Below are positions 56,737-64,000 of a stretch of DNA of 64,000 nt, one piece after another. The DNA comes from Rhodanobacter spathiphylli B39. GTDB lineage: Bacteria > Pseudomonadota > Gammaproteobacteria > Xanthomonadales > Rhodanobacteraceae. The translations under genes and the position numbers were made by a program. How positions within the stretch are numbered: position 1 is the stretch's first letter; the number at the start of each line of letters is the position of its first letter. The notes below the pieces were generated by a model. It was given only the letters and a program-made list of their open reading frames with translations, was not told where the DNA came from and did not search any database. The DNA lies in the NCBI RefSeq assembly GCF_000264295.1, contig NZ_AJXT01000043.1:86242-150241 (forward strand), in the 5' to 3' direction.

Positions 56737-57138
56737 GGTGTTGTCCTCTGTTGGGCGCCCGCTGCGCGGCTCGATTCAAGGCTGCTGCGCGGCCTTCCCT
56801 TCCAGCCGCACATGGCAACGACGAAGCGGCTCAACCGAAATCGACATCGACATCGACATCGACATCGAGCCGGAGCTGCGGATATCCGGATTCCTTTGGG
56901 TGCGCGTCCGCCGACCTGCTAGATTGAAAACCCGCGTTGGCTGTGGGGAGGCCGTTGAACGATCCGCCTGATGCGGGCGCTGGGGGTTGCTTGCCGATTC
57001 GTGCGAGCCGTATGGACGCCTCCGGTGAATCATTCATGCTGCGTCGGTAGCGCCGGTTCACAAGTGCGGCAGTGCTGCGGGTGGGCCTTGCTCGGTGACC
57101 TGATGCAAGTCTGAAATCCGCCTTTCACGGGGGACGAT
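56737..57138. other. Intergenic stretch with hexamer repeat
   Basis: About 400 bases between the secreted hypothetical gene (leftward) and the cytochrome gene (rightward). It contains the atcgac repeat at 56840-56869 and a G-rich stretch before the cytochrome start. I see no gene; both promoters should be here but are not obvious. Confidence 0.5.
56840..56869. repeat. Short tandem repeat, five units of a hexamer
   Basis: Four perfect copies of atcgac followed by atcgag. A six-base unit keeps reading frame, so copy-number change would not shift a frame. It lies outside any gene I accept. Confidence 0.85.
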
Positions 57139-58143
57139 ATGCGTAGACAACCAGGGAAATGGGCCATCGGCTGCGCAGCGACGCTGCTCGGATCGTTGAT
57201 GCTCGGCGGCGTGATTGCACACGCGCAAGATACAAAGGCCGCGTCGAATGCGGAAATCACGGCGGCGGAAGCCTGGGCCTTCCCGGTGTACCCGCCGCTT
57301 TCCGAGTTGCAGGCGCCGCTGCCGCATCCGCAGGAGCGGGTTCACGTCACGGGCAGTGCGCGTGGCTATATGCAATCGCAGATTGACCAGAGCTTGCCCG
57401 ACTGGTTTCCGCAGGACCATCCGCCCGCGCCCACGATCGTGGCTGAAGGCCGCAAGCAGATGGAGTCGTGCAAGGGATGCCACGGGTTCAATGGAACGGG
57501 CACGCCGGCCACGGCATCGCCGGCGGGCTTGCCGAAGGCGTACATCCTCGAACAATTCGCGGCATTTCGCGCCGGCCAACGCGGCGCGAACACGCCGCGC
57601 TCTTCGCAGGATATGCGCAAGGAAGCGCGCGCAGTGGGCGATGACGACCTGCGACTTGCGGCCGACTATTTTTCGAAAATGAAATACCAATCGCACGTCC
57701 AGGTGATCGAGACAGCGACGACGCCGAAGATGCACTGGAAGTTTCTGATGCAGGTGCCTGACAAGGGCAGCGCGCGCGAACCGATCGGCCAGCGCATCAT
57801 CGAGACGCCCGTCAGTTTCGCGGACTACAGGTACGGCAGCGATCGCACGACATACATCGCTTACGTGCCGCCCGGCAGCATCGCGCGCGGCGCGGCGATC
57901 TCGGCGAAAGGAACCGGCGCCGCGGCGGCCTGTGAATCCTGCCACGGTGCGACCCTGCACGGTGTCGGCGTCATCCCGCCGCTGGCCGGGCGCTCGCCGA
58001 CCTACATCATGCGCGAGCTGATCCTGTTCCGCACTGGCAAGCGCAGCAATCCGCAAGCCGCGCCGATGCGCACGGAAGCTTCGCAACTCGGCATCAACGA
58101 CATGATCGACGTGGCGGCCTATGCCGCTTCGCGCAAACCCTGA
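57139..58143 (+). CDS. Dihaem c-type cytochrome
   Basis: A 334-residue periplasmic cytochrome with a signal peptide (about 1-29, ending AHAQD) and two haem c sites, CKGCH (about residue 111) and CESCH (about 264). Distal Met ligands may lie in FSKMKYQS and AAPMRTEAS. Each half is a class I cytochrome domain (GLPKAYILEQFAAFRAGQR and GRSPTYIMRELILFRTGKR are parallel helices). It probably passes electrons between a dehydrogenase and the respiratory chain; no partner gene is near. Start GGGGGACGAT-ATG. Confidence 0.9.
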   Translation: MRRQPGKWAIGCAATLLGSLMLGGVIAHAQDTKAASNAEITAAEAWAFPVYPPLSELQAPLPHPQERVHVTGSARGYMQSQIDQSLPDWFPQDHPPAPTIVAEGRKQMESCKGCHGFNGTGTPATASPAGLPKAYILEQFAAFRAGQRGANTPRSSQDMRKEARAVGDDDLRLAADYFSKMKYQSHVQVIETATTPKMHWKFLMQVPDKGSAREPIGQRIIETPVSFADYRYGSDRTTYIAYVPPGSIARGAAISAKGTGAAAACESCHGATLHGVGVIPPLAGRSPTYIMRELILFRTGKRSNPQAAPMRTEASQLGINDMIDVAAYAASRKP

Positions 58144-58581
58144 TGAACAGGCAGAGAAAGGCGGACGTGGTCAATCAGGCCTGAGGGGCGGCACGCTCTG
58201 CAAGACAGCGACCGAATCCAATTGGCCACGTCCCCTTCAATTCCATGCAACCGCCAACGAAAACGCCTGCCCTGCTGCAGGGCAGGTTCCATTGCCACCA
58301 ACGTGATACGGCATCGAATCAATCTCCCGTGTTGCAGCGGGTTTGCAACTTCCTCGAACATGGTGCGCGGTGACCGGACAGCGGAGCGGCCCACGTAGTC
58401 GACGAGGTCGGACGAACGGACCGCCTTGCCAGACAACAGTCACATTCGATGGCCGCGTTCCAGTCGATGTCCGGTCGCGGCACAGGTCAAACCTCGGGAG
58501 TCGATCGGCAACGCCGTGAAATTTTCTCAGGCACCGGACTTGCCATGACCTCTCTTCACTGATCACGCTCCCGCTCGCGCG
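58144..58581. other. Convergent intergenic stretch with hairpin
   Basis: About 440 bases between the cytochrome gene and the GGDEF gene. Apart from the hairpin at 58267-58287 I see no gene; open frames are arginine-rich and have no ribosome site. Confidence 0.5.
58267..58287. terminator. Perfect 9-bp hairpin, possible bidirectional terminator
   Basis: cctgccctg/cagggcagg with a 3-base loop. On the minus strand it is followed by CGTTTTCGTT, a usable U tract, but the leftward GGDEF stop is about 295 bases away; on the plus strand it lies 124 bases past the cytochrome stop. Confidence 0.5.
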
Positions 58582-59883
58582 CTACTGCGTCGGAGGCGAC
58601 GTTGCGCTCGCCGGGCTGCCCGCGTGGCGGTGCTTCTTCTGCGTGTAGAGCCTGGCGTCGGCCGCTTCCAGCAGGGATGCAGCCAGGTCGCCATCGTCCG
58701 GCGCGGTGGCGACGCCGATGGTGATCTCCGGGTACGCCGCTTCGCGCGCCGCTCCCTCGCGCACGAGCTGGCCGATGCGCGCGGCGATTTCCAATGCAGC
58801 GGCATGGCTCGTGTTCGGCAGGACCGCGATGAATTCATCGCCGCCGTGCCGTCCCAGATGGTCGTGCTCGCGCAACAGACCGCGCATGGTGGTGGCCACC
58901 CAGGTCAGCGCGCGGTCGCCCGTGCTGTGCCCGTAGTGATCGTTGATGAACTTGAAGCGATCAAGGTCCATCGCCAGCACGCTCAGCGGTTGCTGTCGAA
59001 GCCGATGCAGGTCGAGCTCGGCGTCCAGCTGCGAAAGAATGCCGCGACGGTTCAGCACGCCGGTGAGGGGGTCCTTGATCGCCTCGGTCTGCAGGTGACC
59101 CTGGGTGGTCTCCCAACTCGCCGTCATCCGGTTGAAGCACTCGGCCAGCACGGCCAGCTCGTCGCGGCCGTCGACGTCCACGCGCACACCGGCCTGGCCC
59201 TCCTCGATATGCCGGGCGGCCTGGGTCAACGCCTGCAGGGGTCGCAGCAGAGAGCGCAGGAAGATCACGATCAGCACCGCGGCCACGGCCAGGGTGATCA
59301 GCCAGCTCCACATCAGCCAGTGCAACTGACGGCTGCGCTGGGCCGCGGCATGCTCGTAGCGCGCCCTGAGCACGCCGGCCAGGCTTGCCCGCGCACTCGA
59401 CACGTCCTGTATGGCGCGCTCCAGCTCGATGCGCGTGTTCGCGCTGGCCGTCGCCCCGCTCACATGCCGGGCGTGCACCTGTTCAACCAGGCGGCGAATC
59501 GATGGGCGTGCCTGCACCCAGGCCTTCTGCGCGTCGTCGATGACCTGCTTCGGCACATCCTTCGCGTTCGCACCCAGCTGGATGCTCGAAAAGCTGTTGT
59601 CCACGTTCTGGGTCAGTCCGGCAAAGTCGGGCACCGAGTCGTGCGACTCGGCCAGCAACTCATCCACCAGCGCCTGTTGCAGGTAATGCTCCAGCGTGGT
59701 CAACGGCAGCAGCCCGTGTACCGATTCCTCCACCGAATCGCGGAAGGCCATCTCCTGTTCGTTCAACACCATCATGCTGACGGCACTGAGCACGGCAAGT
59801 GGCAGCAACAGCAGCGCGATGATGGCCGTCATCCGCTGGCGCACCGATAGCCTGCGCAACAGCGCCTCGGGGCTTCGTCCCAT
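58582..59883 (-). CDS. Membrane HAMP-GGDEF diguanylate cyclase
   Basis: A 433-residue cyclase: membrane helix (about 18-40), periplasmic four-helix-bundle sensor (about 41-185), second helix (about 190-213), HAMP (LLRPLQALTQAARHIEEGQA) and a C-terminal GGDEF domain with intact motif GRHGGDEFIAVL and LAMDLDRFKFINDHYGHSTG. It should make c-di-GMP in response to an external signal. Start set by AAGGAGGTGAATCTCG. A Ser/Pro-rich tail follows the domain. Confidence 0.92.
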   Translation of the reverse strand: MGRSPEALLRRLSVRQRMTAIIALLLLPLAVLSAVSMMVLNEQEMAFRDSVEESVHGLLPLTTLEHYLQQALVDELLAESHDSVPDFAGLTQNVDNSFSSIQLGANAKDVPKQVIDDAQKAWVQARPSIRRLVEQVHARHVSGATASANTRIELERAIQDVSSARASLAGVLRARYEHAAAQRSRQLHWLMWSWLITLAVAAVLIVIFLRSLLRPLQALTQAARHIEEGQAGVRVDVDGRDELAVLAECFNRMTASWETTQGHLQTEAIKDPLTGVLNRRGILSQLDAELDLHRLRQQPLSVLAMDLDRFKFINDHYGHSTGDRALTWVATTMRGLLREHDHLGRHGGDEFIAVLPNTSHAAALEIAARIGQLVREGAAREAAYPEITIGVATAPDDGDLAASLLEAADARLYTQKKHRHAGSPASATSPPTQ

Positions 59884-60092
59884 CGAGATTCACCTCCTTC
59901 GTTGCCTGGCATGCACGCTGCGCACCGGGCGCGACCTGCGATGCACGGGCCATCGTACAGCAGGCGAACGGAAGGCCAGCAGGATGGAAATGGCTCATCC
60001 AACGGAATCGAGCCCAATGAAGCGGGGACCACTTCCGCCCTCGACCAGTCACGTCCCCTTGGCTGTCTGATTCCGATCGGGCCGCGGATTCC

Positions 60093-60698
60093 TCACCAGC
60101 CCATCGCCACGCCTTCGGTTGCACCGTGTCGCGTGCGCCTGTCCAGTTCGGCATTCGCCGCTTCGGCTCTGCGCATGATCACCCTTCCCTGCGCCTGCAG
60201 GGATGCATCGAGGCCACCGCAGGTAACGTCGCGGCGATGCCTTCGCATCAAGGCAACCAGCTCGCGGGCCTCGTCGCGGGCTATCCGCGCGTGCTCTCCC
60301 TCGTGGTGGCGTATTGCCCGATCGAACGCATGCCACTTGGCCGTCATGGCGGCCGACGTGCCGGCAGGCGGCGTCCATGCCGGCAAGGTGGTGGTGATGG
60401 TCAGCACCACCTTTGGATCGACCAGATTGCAGTGGCCTTCGGCGGGCTGCGTGTCGAAACTCCATTTCAGCTGCGGCGAGGTGTAGCCCCAGTAACGGCC
60501 ATGCTGATCCCGGTAACCCTTCGCGTTCATCTGCGCAACCAGTTCGGGTTCGCCTCGACCCTCGATTGCGTAATAGCGGACATCCTCGCGGATGACCGGG
60601 GCCGGGATGGCTGGTGGCGGCGGTGGTGGCATGACGAACATGGGCGTGCTTCCGGCATCGAGGTTCCGTGCTCCAAGCACGTAACGTTCCAGACGCAT
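60093..60698 (-). CDS. DUF922 protein with HEGEH motif, possibly N-terminally truncated
   Basis: A 201-residue protein with a complete DUF922 domain (about 40-170): VRYYAIEGRGEPELVAQMN, QLKWSFD and RAIRHHEGEHARIA, where HEGEH resembles a zinc-peptidase HExxH site. Family members are normally exported, but this start (ATG at 60698, no ribosome site, in-frame TGA 8 codons upstream) gives no signal peptide; it begins MRLERYVLGARNLDAGS then a Pro-run. Together with the relic just upstream, this suggests loss of the original 5' end. Confidence 0.65.
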   Translation of the reverse strand: MRLERYVLGARNLDAGSTPMFVMPPPPPPAIPAPVIREDVRYYAIEGRGEPELVAQMNAKGYRDQHGRYWGYTSPQLKWSFDTQPAEGHCNLVDPKVVLTITTTLPAWTPPAGTSAAMTAKWHAFDRAIRHHEGEHARIARDEARELVALMRRHRRDVTCGGLDASLQAQGRVIMRRAEAANAELDRRTRHGATEGVAMGW

Positions 60699-60849
60699 GC
60701 GGCCGCGCCCCGCGATCGCTCAGGCACTGTCCGCGGACAAAGACTCCGTCCATGCGGACAGCGCGTCGAGGCCGGCGGGAGCCGGAGCGACCGTTCACCA
60801 CCGGTCCTGGGCGAAAAGCCTCGGGAACAAGCCATACGCTCGATGGCCG

Positions 60850-60960
60850 ATCGGGAAGGTCCCGAGCACTGTCGCCGTCGGCGCCCATTGCGTGATCCGT
60901 ACCTGGCGATCGTCATCGGCATGGCGGACCCGCTCGCGGCGTATCGGGCCGCTGCGCGCT
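60850..60960 (-). pseudogene. Relic of a second copy of the adjacent serine hydrolase gene
   Basis: Bases 60883-60936 match 62334-62387, near the start of the serine hydrolase gene, at 46 of 54 positions by eye. The relic reads VRHADDDRQVRITQWAP against IRHANDDGPVRIRQWVP in the intact gene. The similarity resumes at ggcgtatcggg after about 18 bases missing from the relic. Only the N-terminal part survives. Confidence 0.6.
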
Positions 60961-61025
60961 TGCACGCGCAGCCGCGCCGTCTCATTCCCGGGCGACCGCC
61001 AGTGCGGCAGCACGCTTTCCCCCAC

Positions 61026-62534
61026 TCACTTCCCTGCGCCTTCAGCGGCAAGCAAGTCGGCGATCTGTTCGGCCAGCAACCAGTGCTGGGAGGGTCCTTC
61101 GTTGCTGGTCAGGGCCACGGCTGCGCCGGTTTCCCACACCATTTCCAGGTTTGCCGTGGTGCCTTCGATGCCCCCCTGATGGCCGCGGACGTGGCGGCCG
61201 TGCGAAAGACGCTCATCGATGCCGGCGCCCACGGCACCGGGACCGGCCGGCAGGGCATCGTCGAACATCTTCGCCAGGGTCACGGACTTGAGCAGCTTGC
61301 CGCCGTGCAGGGCCGCAGCGAACCGCAGCAGGTCGGCATTGGTGGAATAGCCGCCGCCTGCAGGACTGCCTTTGTAGATGCCCTGCACCCAGTTGGCCTT
61401 CCATGTCCGGGAGAACACCCCATCGTCGTGGTAGTAGCCCACCGCCAGTCCGGGCACGATCTGGTCGACACTCTCGAAGCCGCTCGCGGTCATCCGGGCA
61501 GGCTCGAAGACATGCTGCCGGATGTAGTCGAAGTAACTTTCGCCCGAGACGTTCTCGATGATGCGACCGAGCAGGACGTAGCCGGCGTTGCTGTAGTTCA
61601 ACCCCTTGCCCGGCTCGCCCATCCTGGGCTGGCGGGCGATCAGTCCCAGGTAGTCCCCCGGGTTGGCGTAGCGCTTGGCGTGTTCGAAATATTCCGGCAC
61701 CAGGAAATCGCCGAGGCCCGAGGTGTGGTGCAGGAGCTCCCACACGGTGATCCTCTTCGCCGTCGCCTGGTCGGGATATTCCGGAACCCGCTTCGCCAGC
61801 GTGTCGTCCCACGACAGCTTGCCGGCCTCGACCAGTTGCGCAATGGCGACCGCGGTGAACATCTTGCCGACCGAGCCGATGCGGAACTTCGTCTGCTGGT
61901 CGACCGGCGCATGGAAGCTGCGTTCGGCCAGGCCGCGGCACTCGTCGAACACGGTCTCGCCGCCATCGAGCACGGTCACGCAACCGGAGAAATCGGACAC
62001 GCTTGCCAGCTTGTCCAGTACGGCGTGTATCTGTTTTCCCAGCTCCGCATGCGATACCGGTCCCTTCGGCCAGTCCGCGTAAAGCGGATTGTCCATCGGC
62101 ACCAGGTTCGCCTGCCCAAGCCGGTCCGGATGCGCCGGATCGGCGGTCAGCCAGAACAGCGCGGCCTGCCCGTTGCGCCGTCCCTTGACGGCCACTTCGA
62201 GCAGCCCGGGCTGGCGTGGATCGGTGCGCACATCGAACACGTCCAGACCGCCGCTGTCGCGTGCCGCCGAAGCCAGGTCCGTGACAAACGCCGCCTTGTC
62301 GTCCGCGGCCATGGATGCCGACAGGACACCGGGCACCCATTGCCTGATCCGTACCGGGCCGTCGTCATTGGCATGGCGGATCAGTTCGCCGGCGAGGTGG
62401 CCCACCGGCGTATCGGGCAGCGGCGTGTTTGCGGGTGCTGCAGCCATGCACGGAGTCGCCGCGCAGAACAGCGAAAGCGATGCCCACAAGGGGGCAAACC
62501 TGAGCATGCGAACTCGGGAGGCGCGGTCGATCAT
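61026..62534 (-). CDS. Serine beta-lactamase-like / class C-type hydrolase
   Basis: A 502-residue exported protein with a signal peptide (about 1-32), an N-terminal region without clear family (about 33-170; contains the duplicated RHANDDGPVRIRQW segment) and a C-terminal beta-lactamase domain (about 175-495). Catalytic motifs are SxxK in RIGSVGKMFTAVAI, YxN in GLNYSNAGYVLLG and the third motif HxG in GHQGGIEGTT. These point to a penicillin-recognising serine esterase or D-amino-peptidase rather than a classical AmpC. The ATG at 62534 is used. Confidence 0.85.
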   Translation of the reverse strand: MIDRASRVRMLRFAPLWASLSLFCAATPCMAAAPANTPLPDTPVGHLAGELIRHANDDGPVRIRQWVPGVLSASMAADDKAAFVTDLASAARDSGGLDVFDVRTDPRQPGLLEVAVKGRRNGQAALFWLTADPAHPDRLGQANLVPMDNPLYADWPKGPVSHAELGKQIHAVLDKLASVSDFSGCVTVLDGGETVFDECRGLAERSFHAPVDQQTKFRIGSVGKMFTAVAIAQLVEAGKLSWDDTLAKRVPEYPDQATAKRITVWELLHHTSGLGDFLVPEYFEHAKRYANPGDYLGLIARQPRMGEPGKGLNYSNAGYVLLGRIIENVSGESYFDYIRQHVFEPARMTASGFESVDQIVPGLAVGYYHDDGVFSRTWKANWVQGIYKGSPAGGGYSTNADLLRFAAALHGGKLLKSVTLAKMFDDALPAGPGAVGAGIDERLSHGRHVRGHQGGIEGTTANLEMVWETGAAVALTSNEGPSQHWLLAEQIADLLAAEGAGK

Positions 62535-62785
62535 CGGGAAGCTCTCTGGGTCACCGTCCGACTTGGCGGCGTTGATTCACCAGATGCAGCGAGCTGCCGA
62601 TCAGTTGCAGTTGCGAAAGCGGGGGCTGCGAAACCGACGTCAGCGTCGACCATTCAATAGGAAATGGACGCGAGCGCACGCCCCCTGAATTCGCCACTAC
62701 CGGTCAGAAACGGTCCTGATCCTTTTGGGATTGCGGACGCCCGCAAGTGAAGCGCCCCCCGGTTTCCGCTCGGCCGCGCGCCGGG

Positions 62786-63772
62786 TCACGGCCATGTGAT
62801 CAGGGACTTGAGGTCTTCCTTGATCCTGGTCACAGCCGCGGTTTCGGGCCGGCGTCCCCGGGCAGCCCAGTAGTATTGAAGGAAGGGATTGCTGATGGAA
62901 AGCTGTCCATCCACGTTGCAATCGTCTCGACCACTGATGCGCTTCCCGGGCTTCGGGCTGACGATCGAGACCTTCGCCAGATCATTGTTGGTGTATATCG
63001 CGTACGGCTGGTCCGGCAGCAGGATGGGCTCGATCACGACGATGGTGAAATCGGTGATGACGGGCTCCTTCTTCGCCTTGATCTGGTCAGTCATCAACTT
63101 GACCATGGCCGGAAGTTCGGTCGTGGTCAGGATGGAATCATTGCGAAGTCCACACCGGCAAACCGCGGTGACATGCCCTCGTGCCGCGTGCCCGAGCTTG
63201 CCGGACACGCTCGTGAAGTAGTTGGCGAACGCACCGCCCGGCTCCCACACGAATTGCTTGTTCACATAGCGGGCAGCCGTGGTCGCCTCCAGCTGGCCGA
63301 AGATCTCCCCACTGCTGTTCCACTTGTCGATCTTCTTCATCAGGGCAAGTTCGTTGATGCCGTTCCAGAACACGCTCCCGTTGACGGGAGTCGTGGCGTC
63401 GAACTGCTCCAGCAACTGCGCGTAGGCTTCCTTGGCATACTCCGACGGTTGCTTGCCGGATTTCTGGACCTCGCGCGCCATATCCTCCTGATAACGCGCA
63501 GCGGGAGACCACGCCTTCCAGTCCTTTCCCTGTCGCGTCGCCCCGGCGGCGGCCATCTTTGCAATCGCCGCCCGACGCTGCACCGCCTGGATCAACTCCA
63601 GCTTGAACTGCGGTGTCCCGAACATCTTCTGGTACAGCGACGGATCCTTCTTTATCCGTCGCAGCCACGCCAGATCGGACTCCAGCTCGTCCTGCGGGAA
63701 CTTGTTCTGCAGTTCGACGTACAACTCAAGGGGAATCCTGCCCTGATATGAATTGGGTTGACTGAACAGCAT
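62786..63772 (-). CDS. Protein with CD38/ADP-ribosyl-cyclase-like C-terminal region
   Basis: A 328-residue soluble protein without signal peptide; ATG at 63772 set by AGGAGCTCCC. The N-terminal 125 residues are helical and basic. Residues about 130-225 resemble the CD38/ADP-ribosyl cyclase fold: SVFWNG (Trp136 for CD38 Trp125), FGQLEATTAARY (Glu162 for Glu146), NYFTSVSGKLGHAARGHVTA (Phe186 and Ser190 for Trp189 and Ser193) and TTTELPAM (Glu219 for Glu226). If real it would cleave NAD+. The alignment is from memory and is inference. No immunity or secretion gene is visible. Confidence 0.45.
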   Translation of the reverse strand: MLFSQPNSYQGRIPLELYVELQNKFPQDELESDLAWLRRIKKDPSLYQKMFGTPQFKLELIQAVQRRAAIAKMAAAGATRQGKDWKAWSPAARYQEDMAREVQKSGKQPSEYAKEAYAQLLEQFDATTPVNGSVFWNGINELALMKKIDKWNSSGEIFGQLEATTAARYVNKQFVWEPGGAFANYFTSVSGKLGHAARGHVTAVCRCGLRNDSILTTTELPAMVKLMTDQIKAKKEPVITDFTIVVIEPILLPDQPYAIYTNNDLAKVSIVSPKPGKRISGRDDCNVDGQLSISNPFLQYYWAARGRRPETAAVTRIKEDLKSLITWP

Positions 63773-64000
63773 GGGAGCTCCTGTCGGTTGATGGGGTTCC
63801 GAAACACCTGCATCGCAATCGAGCCGATCGACAACGGAAAGCGGCCAATCAGGACGGCACGACCGAGCCCGACCCGGAAGACGGTTCGTGAATCTGATGA
63901 GCCATGTCCCCCATGTTTCGCAGCCGAGCAGCAAAGCGGTTCAATGAACCTGCCCAGCTTCCCCTGCCCCCCTTCCCTTGACCGATCCCCGACTATCGTC
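63773..64000. other. Right-edge sequence, no gene recognised
   Basis: Upstream of the CD38-like gene to the window end. It must carry that gene's promoter. No ribosome site or motif points to another gene in these 228 bases. Confidence 0.4.

Noticed and set aside
56648..56971. Plus-strand frame encoding an Ile-Asp repeat from the hexamer
   Set aside because: No ribosome site; the frame begins inside the antisense of the secreted hypothetical gene, so the repeat peptide is probably not made.
58119..58436. Minus-strand 105-codon frame between the cytochrome and GGDEF genes
   Set aside because: No Shine-Dalgarno, a composition unlike neighbours, and it crosses the 9-bp hairpin.
60126..62660. 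An 844-codon plus-strand open frame
   Set aside because: Antisense to the DUF922 and serine hydrolase genes; its frame continuity reflects codon bias.

Overview
The window comes from a high-GC Gammaproteobacterium of the order Xanthomonadales, most likely the Rhodanobacteraceae (Rhodanobacter/Dyella/Luteibacter type). The support is the block pyrG-kdsA-eno-ftsB-ispD-ispF ... truD ... surE-pcm-yqaA, which is the conserved Xanthomonadales chromosomal order, with many 1-4 base gene overlaps. I see no tRNA, rRNA, CRISPR array, transposase or prophage gene. The species assignment is inference.

Region 1 (about 1-10.8 kb) is this housekeeping block, read leftwards: CTP synthase, KDO-8-P synthase, enolase, the divisome protein FtsB, two MEP-pathway enzymes, TruD, SurE, Pcm and a DedA-like membrane protein. 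Two local insertions stand out: an MgtE magnesium transporter coupled to ispF, and an Smr-domain gene on the opposite strand.

Region 2 (10.8-32 kb) holds mostly single genes: a PepP-like aminopeptidase, a cysteine-synthase-like enzyme with an AhpD-like partner, a PAS-GGDEF-EAL protein, a haem-oxygenase-fold metal enzyme, an OmpA lipoprotein, a penicillin-acylase-like hydrolase, a VIT transporter, cytochrome b561, an L2-like class A beta-lactamase, a Nu-class-like GST, a sirtuin, a TMEM175-like channel and a lipoamide-dehydrogenase-like flavoprotein.

Region 3 (32-48 kb) carries a tandem TonB-C-domain protein, a PAS-GGDEF protein, a DsrE-like protein, an NAPE-PLD-like hydrolase, an orphan pilin-like protein, a DUF1624 acyltransferase-like membrane protein, a MocR-type regulator that has lost its PLP lysine beside a divergent TAP-like hydrolase, a LysR/tautomerase/DOPA-dioxygenase cluster, an amidohydrolase lipoprotein and a DUF2975-HTH pair with a readable promoter and operator.

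Region 4 (48-64 kb) has a KaiC-like ATPase translationally coupled to a hybrid histidine kinase, a cold-shock/DUF1294 protein, a frameshifted AraC regulator divergent from an AhpD-like peroxidase gene, a MarR/SnoaL-like pair, a dihaem cytochrome c, a HAMP-GGDEF cyclase, a DUF922 protein, a serine beta-lactamase-like hydrolase with a decayed copy beside it, and at the right edge a protein whose C-terminal half resembles the CD38/ADP-ribosyl-cyclase fold.

Three proteins with intact GGDEF motifs, one of them with an intact EAL, point to active cyclic-di-GMP signalling. The strongest leads for something new are the lysine-less MocR with its hydrolase partner, the CD38-like protein, and the decayed hydrolase duplicate at about 60.9 kb. 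All domain calls come from reading motifs by eye; no database search was run.
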